From NCBI RefSeq assembly GCF_000732925.1, contig NZ_CP008953.1, positions 744,001 to 808,000 on the forward strand: 64,000 nucleotides of DNA, in the 5' to 3' direction. Position 1 is the first letter of the stretch, and each line of letters opens with the position of its first letter. The position numbers and the translations under genes were made by a program. Positions 62,893 through 64,000 of this stretch are shown in pieces. The notes beneath the pieces were generated by a model. That model was given only the letters and a program-made list of their open reading frames with translations. It was not told the origin of the DNA and made no database searches. The DNA comes from Amycolatopsis japonica. GTDB taxonomy: Bacteria > Actinomycetota > Actinomycetes > Mycobacteriales > Pseudonocardiaceae.

Positions 62893-63897
62893 ATGCGGAT
62901 CATGGGGCGCCGTCGCGCGCTGGTCGGGGTTCTTGCCGGTTCTCTCCTTCTCGCCGGATGCAACGCCGGCCCCGGGCAGGTCGGTGCCGCGGTGATCATC
63001 GACGGCAAAACCGTTTCGGTGGATCGCGTGCAGCAGCTGATCGACAAGGCCGTCCGTGAACACCCGTACGGGCAGCAGCTCGCCAGCGAGCACAAGCTCG
63101 ACCTCGTCGGCCGCGAGATCGTCCGGCAGGAGATCCTGCACGACCTCACCGAGCGCGCCGCTCAGCGGGAAGGCGTCCGGGTCGACGAGTCCCTCGTCGT
63201 GAACGCGCTGCAGAACGACCCGCTGGCCAAGCCGATGGAGGCCAACCCGCAGAACGATCCCGCGCTGAGCGTCCAGCAGCTCGTGGCGCGGGTGCGGGAC
63301 CACCGCGACGCCCTGGTCGACGCGGCGCTGCAGACCCAGCTCGCGATGAAGTACCTCGACAAGCTCACCGTCACGTTCGATTTCAGCTCGGTCTCCTCGA
63401 CCGACGCCACCGGTTCCGACGCGGACAAGCTGCGCGAGCAGGCGATCGAGAAGGCCAAGAAGTTCGCCGCGTCGCCGAACGCGGCCGCCGAGCTGATCGC
63501 GCAGGACCAGCAGACCGCCGACACGCAGGCGGGCACCGGCCAGAAGCTGCCGGCGATGCAGTCGCCCGCGACCGCGGCCACCGTCCTGTTCGGTCTCGAA
63601 CCCAACACCGTCGCCGCCTTCCAGCCGACACCGCAGCAGCCGCTTTGGGTCGTCGTCGTGATGCGCGAGCGGGCCGCGGACAAGCCCGTCGCGTCGGACC
63701 AGGCCACGCAGCCGACCGCTCAGCAGCTGGCAGGAGTGGGTATCCGGCTCCTCCAGCCGTACCTCGACCAGGTCGACCTCAAGGTGAACCCGCGCTATGG
63801 CGTGTGGGATGTTGTCGGCATGGACCTCGCGCCCAACGAAGCTTCGAAGAAGGGCATCGTGCTGCCTGTGCACGGTGCCGCGCCGCAAAACCCGTGA
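62893..63897 (+). CDS. SurA N-terminal domain-containing lipoprotein
   Basis: 334 residues from ATG 62893 (ATG 62902 also possible). Lipobox LLLAGC (Cys about 24). The mature protein begins GAAVIIDGKTVSVDRVQQLIDKAVRE, followed by VGREIVRQEILHDLTERAAQREGVRVDE, the SurA/PrsA-like chaperone N-terminal pattern. No parvulin PPIase domain is evident in the Gln/Ala-rich C-terminal part. Possibly an extracytoplasmic folding factor. It lies between mfd and mazG and overlaps mazG by 4 bases. Confidence 0.8.
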   Translation: MRIMGRRRALVGVLAGSLLLAGCNAGPGQVGAAVIIDGKTVSVDRVQQLIDKAVREHPYGQQLASEHKLDLVGREIVRQEILHDLTERAAQREGVRVDESLVVNALQNDPLAKPMEANPQNDPALSVQQLVARVRDHRDALVDAALQTQLAMKYLDKLTVTFDFSSVSSTDATGSDADKLREQAIEKAKKFAASPNAAAELIAQDQQTADTQAGTGQKLPAMQSPATAATVLFGLEPNTVAAFQPTPQQPLWVVVVMRERAADKPVASDQATQPTAQQLAGVGIRLLQPYLDQVDLKVNPRYGVWDVVGMDLAPNEASKKGIVLPVHGAAPQNP

Positions 63898-64000
63898 CCG
63901 CTGCCGTCGTCGTGATCGCCCGCGGGGCGACACTGCCCGCCGCGGCACTCCCGATCCTGCGAAGCAGCGCCGCCGTGTACGCGGCTTCCGATGTCGATCC
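63894..64000 (+). CDS. mazG: Nucleoside triphosphate pyrophosphohydrolase MazG (5' part only)
   Basis: Only the first 35 codons lie in the window, starting GTG with a 4-base overlap (GTGA). The visible sequence TAAVVVIARGATLPAAALPI, then LRSSAAVYAASDVD, resembles the actinobacterial MazG N-terminal extension. The mfd-lipoprotein-mazG order and the same gene pair in mycobacteria support the call. The catalytic EExxE part is outside. Confidence 0.65.
   Translation, partial: MTAAVVVIARGATLPAAALPILRSSAAVYAASDVD

Noticed and set aside
58945..63948. Two very long antisense frames opposite mfd and the lipoprotein gene
   Set aside because: They mirror the codon positions of mfd, have no recognisable domains and are Arg/Asp/Gly-rich.
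1..64000. Insertion sequences, prophage, CRISPR, biosynthetic cluster
   Set aside because: No transposase, integrase, phage structural gene, regular repeat array or PKS/NRPS gene was seen.

Overview
The window is about 70% G+C, with GTG starts and short Shine-Dalgarno-led operons. It carries a housekeeping backbone in the order metG-tatD-rpfB-ksgA-ispE-(ABC-F)-acyl ligase-pth-rplY ... prs-glmU ... tRNA-Gln ... mfd-mazG. This order closely matches the mycobacterial Rv1007c-Rv1021 region, but the accessory genes look pseudonocardial. I infer an Amycolatopsis-like member of the Pseudonocardiaceae. I see no insertion sequence, prophage, CRISPR array or biosynthetic cluster.

Layout. 1-12.6 kb is a mosaic of small regulated units: a partial DUF2786 gene, a carotenoid-type FAD oxidoreductase, a NarL/DesK-type two-component pair, an SGNH hydrolase-TetR operon with twin operators, a GAF regulator divergent from aldehyde dehydrogenase-DUF779, a MOSC-TetR unit, and a secreted GH20 hexosaminidase with a likely DasR site. 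12.6-25.9 kb holds a propionyl/acetyl-CoA synthetase, a membrane-anchored Ser/Thr kinase with reversed domain order, a lipoprotein, a protein O-mannosyltransferase, rsmI, a TetR/quinone-oxidoreductase pair around a palindromic operator, pabB, a GH25 lysozyme and a PadR-regulated DrrAB-type exporter. 25.9-41.4 kb is the conserved core, interrupted by a truncated DUF222 gene, a GNAT gene and two DivIVA-head proteins. 41.7-48.9 kb has a lipoprotein, two oxidoreductases, prs-glmU, a TPR-GGDEF protein and tRNA-Gln. 48.9-64 kb has a desaturase with its TetR regulator, an LppU-like repeat protein, NUDIX, isochorismatase-like and SDR enzymes, a sugar dehydrogenase lipoprotein, a second two-component pair, a methyltransferase-DedA pair, an XRE regulator, an LLM oxidoreductase, mfd, a SurA-like lipoprotein and the start of mazG.

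The strongest unusual signal is at 33.2-34.6 kb. A SAM-I/SAM-IV-type riboswitch, with its stems and pseudoknot visible in the sequence, is followed immediately by a 33-residue leader-peptide-like ORF whose ribosome binding site overlaps the riboswitch P1 stem. Further hairpins follow, then an orphan MetN-like ABC ATPase with a NIL domain. That ATPase has replacements at the Q-loop Gln, the Walker B Glu and the H-loop His, and no MetI or MetQ partner is present.

Two further themes run through the window. Local regulators repeatedly sit next to dyad operators (TetR, PadR and DasR-like). Long palindromes with a shared AAGG-CCTT-type core lie just after stop codons. Convergent gene pairs either overlap or nearly abut, or have a wider gap holding such a palindrome.
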